From NCBI RefSeq assembly GCF_029269835.1, contig NZ_JARJBB010000007.1, positions 62,001 through 126,000 of the forward strand: a stretch of 64,000 bases of DNA, given 5' to 3'. How positions within the stretch are numbered: position 1 is the stretch's first letter; every line of letters starts with the position of its first letter. Below are positions 26,844-36,365 of the stretch, one piece after another. A program made the position numbers and the translations under genes. Source of the stretch: Streptomyces tropicalis (GTDB lineage: Bacteria; Actinomycetota; Actinomycetes; Streptomycetales; Streptomycetaceae). The notes under the pieces were generated by a model, which worked only from the letters and a program-made list of their open reading frames with translations, searched no databases and had not been told where the DNA came from.

Positions 26844-29800
26844 CAGCGTTCCTCGGGTCGGGGTTCATTCAGGATAGTGACGGCGTTGGTGGAGGTGCTC
26901 GAGCCCAGGGGGGTGAACTGGAATCCTCGGTTCCCGTGGGCCTCGAGCGTTACGCCGACGGGTACCACGTCGCTGGGGTGGTTGGTTCGGTAGATCGGTG
27001 TGACGTGGTAGGTGATGGTTTCGCCGGCGTCCACCGCTGCGCGTACGTCGTTCTCGACCTGTCGCATGACAGGGCTGTTGGCGTAGGCGTGCATGGCGAC
27101 GAAGTTTCGGGGGTCGCGGTTGGATCCGCCGAGCTGGGCGCCCAGCAGGTGTCCCTTGTTCCAGGCCCCGCCACGTTGGTAGCCGGGCACGTTGACCCGG
27201 GGGCGGGTTTTGCCGCCCATCATGTCGGGCTCCAATGTGGCGCGGATGCCGGTCGCCCGGTTGCCGGGGCCGAGAGGGCCGTAGTGGACACGGCCGCCCC
27301 AGGTGACTTCCTGTTCGTTGCACCTGGCCAGTCCGAGCGGGTCGATCTCGGATTGTGGGTTGGTCACATAGGTGAGCGGGTTGGGCGCGGGGGCCAGGCC
27401 GAGCGGGTCGGGACTGGTGTAGCGGGCGGTCTCGGGGTCGTAGTGGCGGAAGTAGTTGTAGTGCAGGCTGGTTTCGGGGTCGGCGTACTGGCCCGGGAAG
27501 CGCAGTGGGGTGTAGGCGGTGGCGTCGGTGTTCCAGGCGGTGGTGCCCCAGGCGGTGGTGCGCGTGTGCCAAGCCACCGTGTCCTCGTCGACCAGGTCGG
27601 TTGGTGTTCCGACCAGGTCTGTGACGATCGCGAAGAAGCGGGCGTCGGTCTCGTCGGGTGAGAGCTGCTTGCGTTCGTACTGGGCCAGCGGCCGGTAGCC
27701 GTCGTAGTCCCAGGTGAGTGTGGTGCCGGTGGCGGTGTCGTGTTGCTCGGCGAGTCGGGTGCCGTCCCAGCTGAAGAGCGTTTCCTCGACGGGAGTGATG
27801 CCGTCGTCGGCAGTACGGTGCTTGGCGGTGCGCCGTCCCAGGGCGTCGTAGCGGTAGTGCCATACGTTGCCGTCAGGCGTGGTGCAGGAGGTGAGCCGGT
27901 TCTCCTCGTCCCACGAGTAGCGCCAGGTGTCAGGCTTGCGAGACAGCCGCTTGCGGCTGCGTTCGATGAGGCGGCCGGCGCTGTCGTAGCGGTAGCTGAG
28001 GCGCCCCGCGGACTGTATCCGGGTTCCCTCGAGGAGGCGGCTTCCAGCCGCGGCGGAGGGTGCGGAGCCAGCGGTCCAGGTTGCGGTGGCCTGGTTGCCT
28101 GCTCGGTCGTAGCGGTAGGTCTCGATGGTGCCGCGTCGCGTGGTGACGCCCAGGGGGCGCCCCAGGGGGTCGAGCTCGTAGCTGAGCTGACGGCCGGTGG
28201 CGTGATCGGTGACGGAGGTGAGGTGGCCGTCGGGTCGGTAGGTGAATTCCTTCTCGTGGGGCCGGTTCCTGGCCAGGGTGAGAGTCTGGCCGGTCATCCG
28301 GCCTATCGCGTCCCAATCCGAGGTGAGGGATGCCTGCTCGCCCCAGGTCCGTCGGGTTTCCCGGCCCAGCAGGTCATAGTCGAAGGCAAGTCGGTGGGCG
28401 TCCTGGACGGTCAGGGAGGTGCAGTTGCCAGCCGAGTCCCAGAACGATTCGGTGATGGCTCCGGTGGGTGTCGTGCGTGTGGTGCGCCGTCCGACGGCGT
28501 CGTAGCGGTAGCGCGTAGTGCGGCCGTCGACAGTCTCGGCCAGCGTCCGTCCGGCGGGGTCGTATTCGAGGCTGACCTGTGACGTTGCGGAGGTAGCGGT
28601 AGCCAGGCGTCCGGCGCGGTCGTAGGTGTATTCGGTGCGTGCGCCGTTGGCTTCCTTGGCTCGCAGGTCTCCGACCGCGTCGTATTCGAAGGCAAAGGTG
28701 GCGCCTGCGGGGGTGTGGCGGGCCGTGAGCTGACCGGCGGCGTCATAGCTGCTGGTAGTGGTGCGGTCGTCGAAGTCCGTCTCGGCGACCAGAGCCCCTC
28801 GCTCGTCGTAGTGGTAGCTCCAGGTGAGTCCCGCCGGGTCGGTGACGGTGGTCAGGCGCATCTCGGTGTCGTGGGCGAAGGTGTAGACGGCGCCGTCCGG
28901 GGTGGTGCGCGTGTGCAGCAGATCGAATGGGCCGTAGGTGAACTCGTTGCGGCCGCCGACCTGGTCGGTGTGAGAGAGGCAGTTGTTCTCACCGTCCCAG
29001 GTCCAGCTCTCACGGGCGCCGTCGGCGGCTACTCGCTCCAGAAGGCGGCTTTCCGAGTCCCAGACCAGACGCGTCGTGGCTCCGAGGGCGTCGGTAAGGA
29101 GGGTGGGGCGGCCAAAGCTGTCGCGTTGGCAGGTGGTGCGGGCTCCGCGGCTGTCTTCGACGGCGGTGAGCAGTCCGGCGTGGTCTGCTTCCATGTGTAC
29201 CTGGGCGCCGAGCGCGTCGGTCAATGTGGCCGGGGCGCCTGTGGGGTGTTGGGTGAAGCGGGTGATCGCACCGTCTGGGCCGTGGACGGCGGTGCGATTG
29301 CCTCGGGCGTCGAATTCCTGCCGAATTCGTGTGCCGTCCGGCCCTGTCCAGTGCGTGGGCAAGTGCAGGTCGTTGTATTCGGTACGGCTGACGGTGCCGT
29401 CCGGGGACGTGGTGCTTACCAGGTCGCCCGAGTCGTTCCACTCCCAGTGAGTGGTGCGGCCCAGTGCGTCCGTGCGGGAGAGAAGATGGTCGTGGTGGTC
29501 CCATTCCTGGGAAACAGTTGCCCCGAGTGGGTCCGTGACGGAAATGACCTGACCTTTGCGGTTGGCGCGGTAGACAGTCGCGTGGCCCAGGGCGTCGGTG
29601 TAGGTGGTCCTGGTGACGCCGTGGTCGTCCGGGCCGGTGTAGGCAAGGTTGGAGTTGAGGATGCCGTCAGTGCCGTGGGTAGCCGTCACCCGGCCTTGCA
29701 CGTCGTATTCGTAGGCGAAGGCCGTGCCGTTGGAGTCGCGCCATCCGGTGACGCGGTGGGAGTTGTCGTAGGTCAGGTGGAGAGGGGCGTCGACTGCGTT

Positions 29801-31555
29801 GCGTACCTCCACCAGGTCCGTGCCTGTGCCGTCATAGGCGAAGACGCGCATGGTGACAGGACGATCGTCGGTCGGAATGTGTAGGGCGGTGACTCGGCGC
29901 TGCCCGCCAAGGGTGTCGGCGGTGACGTCAACGTGGTAGCCGCCAGTGTGGGTGACGGCGAGCGGGGTGCCGTCCTCGCCGCGATCGATGCTGATGGTGT
30001 TGTGGTTTCGGTCCTCAAGGGCCGTGAGCCACCAGATGCTCTGGCTGGCGGCGGGCTCGAAGTGGCGCAGGAGACCGGTGTAAGGGTCGGCCACCGTCAG
30101 CACGTAGGAGGTGTCGCGGGTGATGTATGTCAGAGGCAGGGGGAAACCCGCGGCCGGCTGGACACGGTCGCCGGGCAGGTCGGGGCGGCGGGGGTAGACC
30201 AGGATGGAGCCATCTTCGCGGTACCACCACAGTCCGCCGAGTTCATGGTTCTCTTCGATGCGTTCATCGAGGGTGGAGGCCCAGGACGGTCCGAAGAACC
30301 GTCCTGCCTCGTAACCCGTCAGGTGGGTGCGCCGCAGCGTCAGCGGCAGCACTCCTGGCATGTCAGCATCGGTGTAGGCCAGCATCATCTGGCCACTGGC
30401 CATGTCGATCGGATCGCCGCACCACTCCCTGCTGTTGAGAGCGTGCGCCTGCTTGGACAGCCGGGACGAGTTGATCTTCAGACCGTCGCCCCTCTTGAGC
30501 CCGGACGCGAGGATGCCTCCCGGTCCCCTCGAATCTGCACCTGTCTCTGCCCTGTTGAGATGGACGTTCTTGACTTTGTTGCTGATATCGATGTCGGTGT
30601 GCTTGTGGAGTAGCGAGGTGGCCCGCACCCGTTCAGGGACGGTGTCGGTTATGTGTGTGGCGATCTTCTTCAGGGCCTTCTCAGAGCCCTTGAGCGCACC
30701 GTGCAGCACGCTGTCGAAGAGCCTGGTGAATGGGTCGCGGCCCTTGCTCCGTCCGAACGCGCCCCGAGCCCTCCGCAGCGGCGAACCCGCTGCCAGATGC
30801 ATCTCGCTACCGTGCTTGGAGACCCTTCCCGCGCCGTTCTCGAGCTCGACATGGTCGATCCTGGTGATGGTTCCGGCGCCAATGCTGGAGCCGCCCGCGT
30901 CGCCGGCTGAGGCCAGGTGCATTCCTCCGTGGCCGCCGGCCTTGCCGGCGTGCCCACCGCTGCTGTGCGCCGGCGGCATGGAGAATGCGCCGTCGACCAG
31001 GTCGAGGACCATGTCCTGAACCATCGCCTCCAGCTTGGCATCGACCGGCTCGGTGACCTTGGCAATCACCTCGTCGACGATCCGGTCCACTGCCGCATCG
31101 AGGATTCGCTTGACCGCTTGTCTCATCGCCGCGATCTCGGCCGCGCCGAGCACCGCCGACAGACCGCCTGTCACCCAGGCAAGCCCGATCGACAACCCCA
31201 CCGACGCCGCCATGGCCGCCAGTTCGGCCTCGGCCTTGGTCTTCATCCAGAAGATGATCTCAGCGAGCGCATCGCACGCATCTGCGAACAGACGTGCCAG
31301 TTCTGGAAGTTTCTCCAGGTGGCTGGCCTTCACCTGGTTCCAGTGCTTCTCCATCGCATCGACGGCCCAGCCCTGAGAGGAGGCCAGGATCCGGGACACT
31401 GCCTTGTGCGCGTCCGCGCCATGGCCCTCGAACTTGTCCGCGAAGTCCCTCATGGCCTCAGCCATGTCGCGGTAGTCGTCCTCGTCCACGTTGGGGAACT
31501 TGATGCCGATGAAGTCCAGGACCTCATCGAGCCAGCCCGGAATCGTGTAACCCAT
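26843..31555 (-). CDS. Rhs/YD-repeat polymorphic toxin with C-terminal nuclease domain
   Basis: A 1,570-residue toxin. Residues about 1-130 are a WXG100/LXG-like helical module (AVSRILASSQGWAVDAMEKH) suggesting ESX-type export. Residues about 130-330 contain helical and Gly/His-rich segments. From about 380 to 1,390 there are YD repeats (WDYDGYRPLAQYER, YRYDALGRR and many like them) ending with the core motif RYTSPDPLGL. The last 150 residues are the toxin: GAWNKGHLLGAQLGGSN carries the catalytic His of the DNA/RNA non-specific endonuclease family (DRGH-like), with Asn further on. GGGAGGGG lies before the ATG. It is coupled to the SUKH gene. An IS1380 element sits 74 bases upstream of the start. 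Confidence 0.92.
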   Translation of the reverse strand: MGYTIPGWLDEVLDFIGIKFPNVDEDDYRDMAEAMRDFADKFEGHGADAHKAVSRILASSQGWAVDAMEKHWNQVKASHLEKLPELARLFADACDALAEIIFWMKTKAEAELAAMAASVGLSIGLAWVTGGLSAVLGAAEIAAMRQAVKRILDAAVDRIVDEVIAKVTEPVDAKLEAMVQDMVLDLVDGAFSMPPAHSSGGHAGKAGGHGGMHLASAGDAGGSSIGAGTITRIDHVELENGAGRVSKHGSEMHLAAGSPLRRARGAFGRSKGRDPFTRLFDSVLHGALKGSEKALKKIATHITDTVPERVRATSLLHKHTDIDISNKVKNVHLNRAETGADSRGPGGILASGLKRGDGLKINSSRLSKQAHALNSREWCGDPIDMASGQMMLAYTDADMPGVLPLTLRRTHLTGYEAGRFFGPSWASTLDERIEENHELGGLWWYREDGSILVYPRRPDLPGDRVQPAAGFPLPLTYITRDTSYVLTVADPYTGLLRHFEPAASQSIWWLTALEDRNHNTISIDRGEDGTPLAVTHTGGYHVDVTADTLGGQRRVTALHIPTDDRPVTMRVFAYDGTGTDLVEVRNAVDAPLHLTYDNSHRVTGWRDSNGTAFAYEYDVQGRVTATHGTDGILNSNLAYTGPDDHGVTRTTYTDALGHATVYRANRKGQVISVTDPLGATVSQEWDHHDHLLSRTDALGRTTHWEWNDSGDLVSTTSPDGTVSRTEYNDLHLPTHWTGPDGTRIRQEFDARGNRTAVHGPDGAITRFTQHPTGAPATLTDALGAQVHMEADHAGLLTAVEDSRGARTTCQRDSFGRPTLLTDALGATTRLVWDSESRLLERVAADGARESWTWDGENNCLSHTDQVGGRNEFTYGPFDLLHTRTTPDGAVYTFAHDTEMRLTTVTDPAGLTWSYHYDERGALVAETDFDDRTTTSSYDAAGQLTARHTPAGATFAFEYDAVGDLRAKEANGARTEYTYDRAGRLATATSATSQVSLEYDPAGRTLAETVDGRTTRYRYDAVGRRTTRTTPTGAITESFWDSAGNCTSLTVQDAHRLAFDYDLLGRETRRTWGEQASLTSDWDAIGRMTGQTLTLARNRPHEKEFTYRPDGHLTSVTDHATGRQLSYELDPLGRPLGVTTRRGTIETYRYDRAGNQATATWTAGSAPSAAAGSRLLEGTRIQSAGRLSYRYDSAGRLIERSRKRLSRKPDTWRYSWDEENRLTSCTTPDGNVWHYRYDALGRRTAKHRTADDGITPVEETLFSWDGTRLAEQHDTATGTTLTWDYDGYRPLAQYERKQLSPDETDARFFAIVTDLVGTPTDLVDEDTVAWHTRTTAWGTTAWNTDATAYTPLRFPGQYADPETSLHYNYFRHYDPETARYTSPDPLGLAPAPNPLTYVTNPQSEIDPLGLARCNEQEVTWGGRVHYGPLGPGNRATGIRATLEPDMMGGKTRPRVNVPGYQRGGAWNKGHLLGAQLGGSNRDPRNFVAMHAYANSPVMRQVENDVRAAVDAGETITYHVTPIYRTNHPSDVVPVGVTLEAHGNRGFQFTPLGSSTSTNAVTILNEPRPEER

Positions 31556-31624
31556 CCCCCGTACCCCTCCCCCGTACGCACTCCCAGCCCACGGGCACAG
31601 CCACCAACATCGCGATCATGAACC

Positions 31625-31628
31625 CTAG
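31625..31628. repeat. Left copy of 4-bp target duplication of the IS1380 element
   Basis: CTAG at 31625-31628 is repeated at 33298-33301, directly outside the two inverted ends. A 4-bp duplication is normal for IS1380 insertions. Confidence 0.6.
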
Positions 31629-33297
31629 CCTCGCGCTTTCACGAAGTGGGCTGTCCGAGGCTTGATCAAAAACGCGGGAAGTGCTCCTGACCTGCAACGA
31701 TAGGACTTGCTGAGGGTCCTGTTGGCTGCGAGGAAAGAAGCACTTCCCAGGTGAAGAAGCGTATCGGGTCCTACCCGCATGTCCGTGTCGAGGGCGGCGG
31801 CAGGGGGGTGGTCTCCCAGGCCGGGTCCGTGCTGCTGATGGAGACGGTCCGCAAGACCGGCCTTGATCAGGCGATATCCGCCGCGCTCGCCCCGTGGCGC
31901 AAGCCGCGGGCCGTTCACGACCCGGGGAAGGTCCTCTTGGATGTCACGCTCGCGGTCGCGCTGGGCGGGAACTGCCTGGCCGATGGGGACATGTTGCGGG
32001 CGGAGCCGGCCGTGTTCGGGCCAGTGGCCTCCGATCCGACGGTCTCCCGCCTGGTCGGCCAGCTGGCCGCAGAAGGGAAGCGGGTTCTGACCGCGCTGCG
32101 CACGGCCCGGGCCGAAGCACGCGAACACGTCTGGAAGTTGGCCGGTGACGCGGCGCCGGACGCGGACGGGCGGGTGATCGTGGACATCGACGGGGTGCTC
32201 GTGCTGGCGCACTCCGAGAAGGAGGACGCCGCCGCGACCTGGAAGAAGACCTTCGGCCACCACCCGCTGATGGGGTTCGTCGACCACGGCCGGGGCGGGT
32301 CCGGCGAGCCGGTCGTGGGCCTGCTGCGGCCCGGCAACGCGGGCTCCAACACCGCCGCCGACCACATCGAGGCCACGACGCTGGCCCTGGCCCAGCTGCC
32401 GAAACGCCTCCGGCGGGGACGGCAGACCTTGATCCGTACCGACTCCGGCGGCGGCACCCACGAGTTCGTCGCCTGGCTCGCCAAGCGCGGGCGATGGCTG
32501 TCGTATTCGGTGGGCATGACCATCACCGACGCCATCCACCAAGCCGTCCTGAAGGTCCCCGCCTCGGCCTGGATGCCAGCCGTCGAACCCGACGGCGACA
32601 TCCGCGACGGCGCCTGGGTCGCCGAACTCGCCGGCGACTGCCTGACGGGCTGGCCGAAGGGGCTACGGCTGATCGTGCGAAAGGAACGACCGCACCCCGG
32701 CGCGCAATTGCGCTTCACCGACGCCGACGGCATGCGGCTGACCTGCTTCGCCACCAACACAGCGGGCGAGGCGATCGCCGCCCTCGAACTGCGCCACCGG
32801 CAGCGGGCCCGGGCCGAGGACCGCATCCGCGCCGCCCGCGCCACCGGCCTGCGCAACCTCCCCCTCCACGACACTGCACAGAACCAGATCTGGCTGGAGA
32901 TCATCCAGATGGCGCTCGACCTGCTTGCCTGGATGCCCCTGCTCGCGTTGACCGGCAAAGCCCGACTCTGGGAACCCCGCCGACTGCGGCTTCGGCTGTT
33001 CTCCACCGCCGCCCAGCTCATCACCACCGGCCGCCGCTGCTACCTCCGCCTCGCGGCGCACTGGCCCTGGACCGACGTGATCACCGATGCCCTGGACCGG
33101 CTCCACGCTCTCCCGAACCCCGGCTGACCAGCACCTTCCCGTCCCTACGAACAGCACCACCCCACCGGAGCCGTGGAACCCGGCGCACACCCGGCACGAC
33201 AGCCGGGCCATCAGCCTGCCCACAGGCAGAAATCTCCGCCCCGAATGAGCAGAAAGGGTCAGTCAGCAAGCTGACGGACCCTCATGCAAGATCGAGG
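31629..33297 (+). mobile_element. IS1380-family insertion sequence
   Basis: About 1.67 kb with imperfect terminal inverted repeats starting CCTCG: the left end reads CCTCGCGCTTTCACGAAG, and the right end, on the other strand, CCTCGATCTTGCATGAGG, with 13 of 18 positions equal. It contains one intact transposase gene. A subterminal hairpin (GTCAGC-AA-GCTGAC, 33262-33275) lies near the right end. The CTAG copies on both sides mark the target. The element appears complete and may be active. It lies between the Rhs operon and its original upstream region. Confidence 0.75.
31751..33127 (+). CDS. IS1380-family DDE transposase
   Basis: A 458-residue intact transposase. Visible family features: GVVSQAGSVLLMETVRKTGL at the N-terminus, VIVDIDGVLVLAHSEKEDAA with the first catalytic Asp, the LIRTDSGGGTHEFVAWL block with the second Asp, and the C-terminal ENxIKxxK-equivalent region (NLPLHDTAQNQIWLEIIQMA, DLLAWMPLLALTGKARLWEP) holding the last acidic-helix motif. 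Length agrees with the family (about 440-470). The start is GTG at 31751. It moves the element by cut-and-paste at CTAG-type targets. Confidence 0.92.
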   Translation: MKKRIGSYPHVRVEGGGRGVVSQAGSVLLMETVRKTGLDQAISAALAPWRKPRAVHDPGKVLLDVTLAVALGGNCLADGDMLRAEPAVFGPVASDPTVSRLVGQLAAEGKRVLTALRTARAEAREHVWKLAGDAAPDADGRVIVDIDGVLVLAHSEKEDAAATWKKTFGHHPLMGFVDHGRGGSGEPVVGLLRPGNAGSNTAADHIEATTLALAQLPKRLRRGRQTLIRTDSGGGTHEFVAWLAKRGRWLSYSVGMTITDAIHQAVLKVPASAWMPAVEPDGDIRDGAWVAELAGDCLTGWPKGLRLIVRKERPHPGAQLRFTDADGMRLTCFATNTAGEAIAALELRHRQRARAEDRIRAARATGLRNLPLHDTAQNQIWLEIIQMALDLLAWMPLLALTGKARLWEPRRLRLRLFSTAAQLITTGRRCYLRLAAHWPWTDVITDALDRLHALPNPG

Positions 33298-33301
33298 CTA
33301 G

Positions 33302-33654
33302 TAGACGGCGCCGCCGGCGAACGCGGATGGAATCCAAGCCAGCCACGCCGGTGTCGCGGAGAAGGTGCCGGTTGGGATTCGCAGAAGATGACGCACCGGC
33401 ACCCCGCAGGCCACGGCACCATGGACTCATTGCCGGGTGAGCTGCTCGACCAACCGGATAACTGCTGAGCCAGCTATCTGCCGTAGCGCCGGCGCGTTGT
33501 TGGCGTCGGCTGCAGGGTTCCGGGCATGGTTGCTGGCGCCCTAAGGCTTGTCCCGTAACAATCTTGGGTTGGTGTTCAGGCTGCTGACGCCCCTACGCGG
33601 GGGTCGGTGACGGGCAAGCTGATGAAAGATCACGAACAGGGGACGGCGTCGAGG
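33302..33654. other. Gap holding an orphan insertion-sequence end
   Basis: No gene. At 33541 the same IS-end sequence begins that is found at 34376 and, inverted, at 36189. Between 33302 and 33540 nothing coding is seen. Confidence 0.6.
33541..33559 (+). repeat. IS-end copy 1 (CTAAGGCTTGTCCCGTAAC)
   Basis: This 19-base sequence recurs at 34376 (one mismatch, same orientation) and 36189 (inverted, exact). It looks like the terminal inverted repeat of IS5-group elements of streptomycetes. This copy has no transposase attached; the GNAT gene lies between it and copy 2. Confidence 0.7.
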
Positions 33655-34224
33655 TCAATCGCCTGATCGACCGCCAAGATCCGCGGGCAGCGCCGCGTAG
33701 ATGTACTCGCTGCCCCAGCGGTCCCCGTCGAGGTCGTTCTCGACCAGGTGCGCCTCCCGGCGCATCCTGAGGCGCTCACAGACCCGCACAGACCCAGTGT
33801 TCTCCACATCCAGCCGTGCGTAGAGCCGGTGCACGCCCAGCGCGTCGAAGGCAAACTCGGCCAGCGCCGTGGCCGCCTCGGTCGCGTAGCCGTGCCCCTG
33901 GTGACCTGGGTGGACAGTCCAGCCGATCTCGGCCTGGGCGGCGCGGGCATCGGCCAGGGCGAGGCTCACCTCGCCCAGGACGCCGGGCTCATCGCGTCGG
34001 CAGACAGCGAGCGACAGCTTGTCCCCGTCGGCGCGCCAGGCCGTCTGCGCCGCGCGCTCGGCGGCAACCTGCTCGCTGCGCTCACGCGTGTGCACCGGCC
34101 GGTACAAGTAGCGGGCCACGCTCGGCAGGCTCTGGTAGGCGTACAGGCCGTCGGCGTCGCCAGGAGTGAACAGACGCAGCGACAACCGGGCCGTGGACAA
34201 CGGCAGCAGCGAGGCGACGTCCAT
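33655..34224 (-). CDS. GNAT family N-acetyltransferase (RimJ/RimL-like)
   Basis: A 189-residue acetyltransferase. Seen: STARLSLRLFTPGDADGLYA at the N-terminus, a beta4-beta5 acetyl-CoA site in IGWTVHPGHQGHGYATEAAT (QGxGxA loop), then FDALGVHRLYARLDVENTGS and RLRMRREAHLVEN, the RimJ/RimL-type C-terminal signature. It probably acetylates a protein N-terminus or a small amine; the substrate is unknown. The ATG at 34224 follows GGAGG at 6 bases; upstream residues of the open frame look non-native. It is bracketed by two IS-end copies in the same orientation, as a cassette would be. Confidence 0.88.
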   Translation of the reverse strand: MDVASLLPLSTARLSLRLFTPGDADGLYAYQSLPSVARYLYRPVHTRERSEQVAAERAAQTAWRADGDKLSLAVCRRDEPGVLGEVSLALADARAAQAEIGWTVHPGHQGHGYATEAATALAEFAFDALGVHRLYARLDVENTGSVRVCERLRMRREAHLVENDLDGDRWGSEYIYAALPADLGGRSGD

Positions 34225-34375
34225 GCGGACCTCCGGGACACGGATGTGGATCAAGTTGCGCACTGATTTTCGCATCACGACTGCCCGGCAGCCACGCCTT
34301 TTCAAGAGCAGCGCTCGGCAGCCGCACTTCACCACGAGACGCGGCATTCCAGGAGTTGTCTACTGACCCACACTC

Positions 34376-34394
34376 CTAAGGCTTGTCCTGTAAC
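34376..34394 (+). repeat. IS-end copy 2 (CTAAGGCTTGTCCTGTAAC)
   Basis: It differs from copy 1 by one base. It lies 54 bases from the end of the transposase reading frame, the normal distance for the 3' end of this IS group, and is therefore the native end of the element carrying the transposase. Confidence 0.75.
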
Positions 34395-34447
34395 TACTGT
34401 AATCTCGAGGTCGATGCGTGCGGTAAGCGGCAACGAGATCCGCCCCG

Positions 34448-35214
34448 CTATCGGGCGAGGGCGAGGTTGTACAGGCGTGCGATGCCGAGCATGGCGTGGT
34501 GTACTCCATCGCCCTTGAGGCGGCAGTCGCGAAGGATCTTCCAGGTCTTCATGTGGCGAAGACGTGCTCGACGCGGGCCCGGACTTGCTTGTGTGAGCGG
34601 TTGTGTTCTTCCTTCCAAGCGGGGAGCTCTTCGCCTTTGCGTCGGCGGTGCGGCATCACAAGCCCGGTGCCGAGATAGCCGCCGTCGGCGATCGTGGTCG
34701 CCTGCCCAACGGCGGCCTTCGCTCCGGACTCAGCCCATGCCTTGCAGTCGTTGCGGTTGCCCCGGAGCGGTCGGCCGATCATCACGACCAGGCGGGTGTC
34801 AGCGTCGACGACGACCTGATGATTGGTGGAGTACCGATAGTTCTTGGACTGCTCGGCCACCGTGTGGTCGCGGGTGGGCACCAGGGTGCCGTCCACGGTG
34901 AGCACGGTGCCCTTGCGGAACCGCTTGCGGGGCTGAAGCGCCAGCAGCGGACCAAGCTGGTCGACTATGCGGTCCGCAGCGGACTTCGAGAAGCCGAACA
35001 AGGGGGCGAGCTGGCGCAGTGTCAAGTTCGTGCGCCAATAGGCCGTGACCAGCAGGACGCGGTCGTCCAGCGGCAGGCCCCACGGTCGGCCCGTCCGGCC
35101 TCTGTCGGCGCCCTCGCGGCCAAGTGCGGTCACCAACTTGGCGAAGCAGCGCGGGTTCAGTCCGGTGAAGGGAGAAATCCAGGACGGCTCCGAGGCCGTG
35201 ATCACAGCAGCCAC
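34448..35214 (-). pseudogene. IS5-family (IS1647/IS112-like) transposase with late frameshift
   Basis: The frame encodes 221 intact residues from MAAVITASEPSWISPFTGLN through GKTVLTVDGTL-type VLTVDGTLVPTRD, SKNYRYSTNHQVVVDADTRL, GRPLRGNRNDCKAW and IADGGYLGTGL to ARVEHVFAT. Then a single missing base turns the expected ACG ATG AAG into ACA TGA AG and stops translation at 34549. The lost tail, MKTWKILRDCRLKGDG up to LYNLALAR, is still readable in the next frame and ends at 34448. The final catalytic Glu (RVEHVF) lies just before the break, so activity cannot be excluded. No matching 5' IS end is found near 35230. Confidence 0.85.
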
Positions 35215-35288
35215 GCCTTGATGATGTCACCGCGTCTGCACGGTCCATGCGGAGCTTAACGGCGGGCCACAGTGGGAAGGGCAGCCTC

Positions 35289-36146
35289 GTGACGGACCTG
35301 GGAGATCTGGAACTGGTGCACCGCCTGGCCGATGAGGCGGATGCCATCGCCCGACGTTACTTCTCGAGCGCCACCATCGAATCCCGGGCCAAGAGCGACG
35401 GCAGCCCTGTCACTGATGCCGACAGGGAGATCGAAATCGTCCTTCGCTCCTTGATCCGCCAGCAGTATCCCGGCGACGCGTTCATCGGTGAGGAGTTCGG
35501 CGCCCATGGACACGGCAGACGGCGCTGGATCATCGACGCCATCGACGGCACCGCGAGCTTCCTCGCCGGCGAACCGGAGTGGAGCACACTGATCGCCCTG
35601 GAGGAGGACAGCCGCATCACCCTGGGCATGGTCTCCGCCCCTGCCCTGGGCCGTCGGTGGTGGGCCAGGCCAGACTCGGGCTCCTGGACAGGGCCATGCC
35701 CCTCCAACCCGGACGCACCGGCACACCGGTTGGCCCTCACCGAAGGCGGAAGTGCCCAGAACGCAGCCATCGGCATCTGGCCACCTCCGTCCAGACTGAA
35801 CCAGCAGGAACGCGCCGCGGCCGCAAGACTCGCCCGGGGCGTCACGCAGGTCCGGCCGCTGCTGGACTGGACCACAGCGGATCCCACCGCGCCAGCGCCC
35901 CACAAACCGTCCACCGGGTCCGGCACCTGCCATGGCGCCCTTCTCGTCGCGACCGGTCAGCTGGACGCCTTCCTCCTCCTGGGAGCCGGCCTGTGGGACA
36001 TCGCCCCTCTCATTCCCATCGTCCAAGAAGCGGGCGGCACCTTCAGCGACCTCACCGGCCAGCACCGGACCGACACCGGAGCCGCACTTTTCGCGCGCCC
36101 CGGACTCCACCAACAACTCCTGGACATCGCCGTCGCCGACAACTGA
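35289..36146 (+). CDS. Inositol monophosphatase / histidinol-phosphatase-like enzyme
   Basis: A 285-residue Mg-dependent phosphatase of the IMPase superfamily. Metal and catalytic motifs are seen: GSPVTDADREIE, FIGEEFG (Glu-Glu), WIIDAIDGTASFLAGEPEWS (the DxIDGT motif, with Ala for the common Pro), and C-terminal GAGLWDIAPLIPIVQEAGG (WDxA). The substrate may be histidinol phosphate, inositol phosphate or a related ester. The GTG at 35289 follows GGGAAGGG at 7 bases. It lies inside the region bounded by IS-end copies 2 and 3, divergent from the transposase, and thus appears to be a passenger gene. Confidence 0.88.
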   Translation: MTDLGDLELVHRLADEADAIARRYFSSATIESRAKSDGSPVTDADREIEIVLRSLIRQQYPGDAFIGEEFGAHGHGRRRWIIDAIDGTASFLAGEPEWSTLIALEEDSRITLGMVSAPALGRRWWARPDSGSWTGPCPSNPDAPAHRLALTEGGSAQNAAIGIWPPPSRLNQQERAAAARLARGVTQVRPLLDWTTADPTAPAPHKPSTGSGTCHGALLVATGQLDAFLLLGAGLWDIAPLIPIVQEAGGTFSDLTGQHRTDTGAALFARPGLHQQLLDIAVADN

Positions 36147-36188
36147 GCGAAGCACGCCCCCTGATACATGGCCTCGCCCTGAACAGGG

Positions 36189-36207
36189 GTTACGGGACAA
36201 GCCTTAG
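36189..36207 (-). repeat. IS-end copy 3, inverted
   Basis: GTTACGGGACAAGCCTTAG is the exact reverse complement of copy 1. Together with copies 1 and 2 it forms the right boundary of a segment that contains the GNAT gene, the transposase and the phosphatase. Confidence 0.75.
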
Positions 36208-36365
36208 ACGACGAAGCCGCAACCTGAGCCGGTCTCCCTACCGGAATCACCAAAGGGGTGAAAAAATCCCGAACGTACATGCCTGGGGTGCGCGGAAGGG
36301 AGGCGACACCCGACGGGTTCAGGGGTGGCAGGAGCACGCTCGTCAGGGCGGGTGCGGGGGGATGA

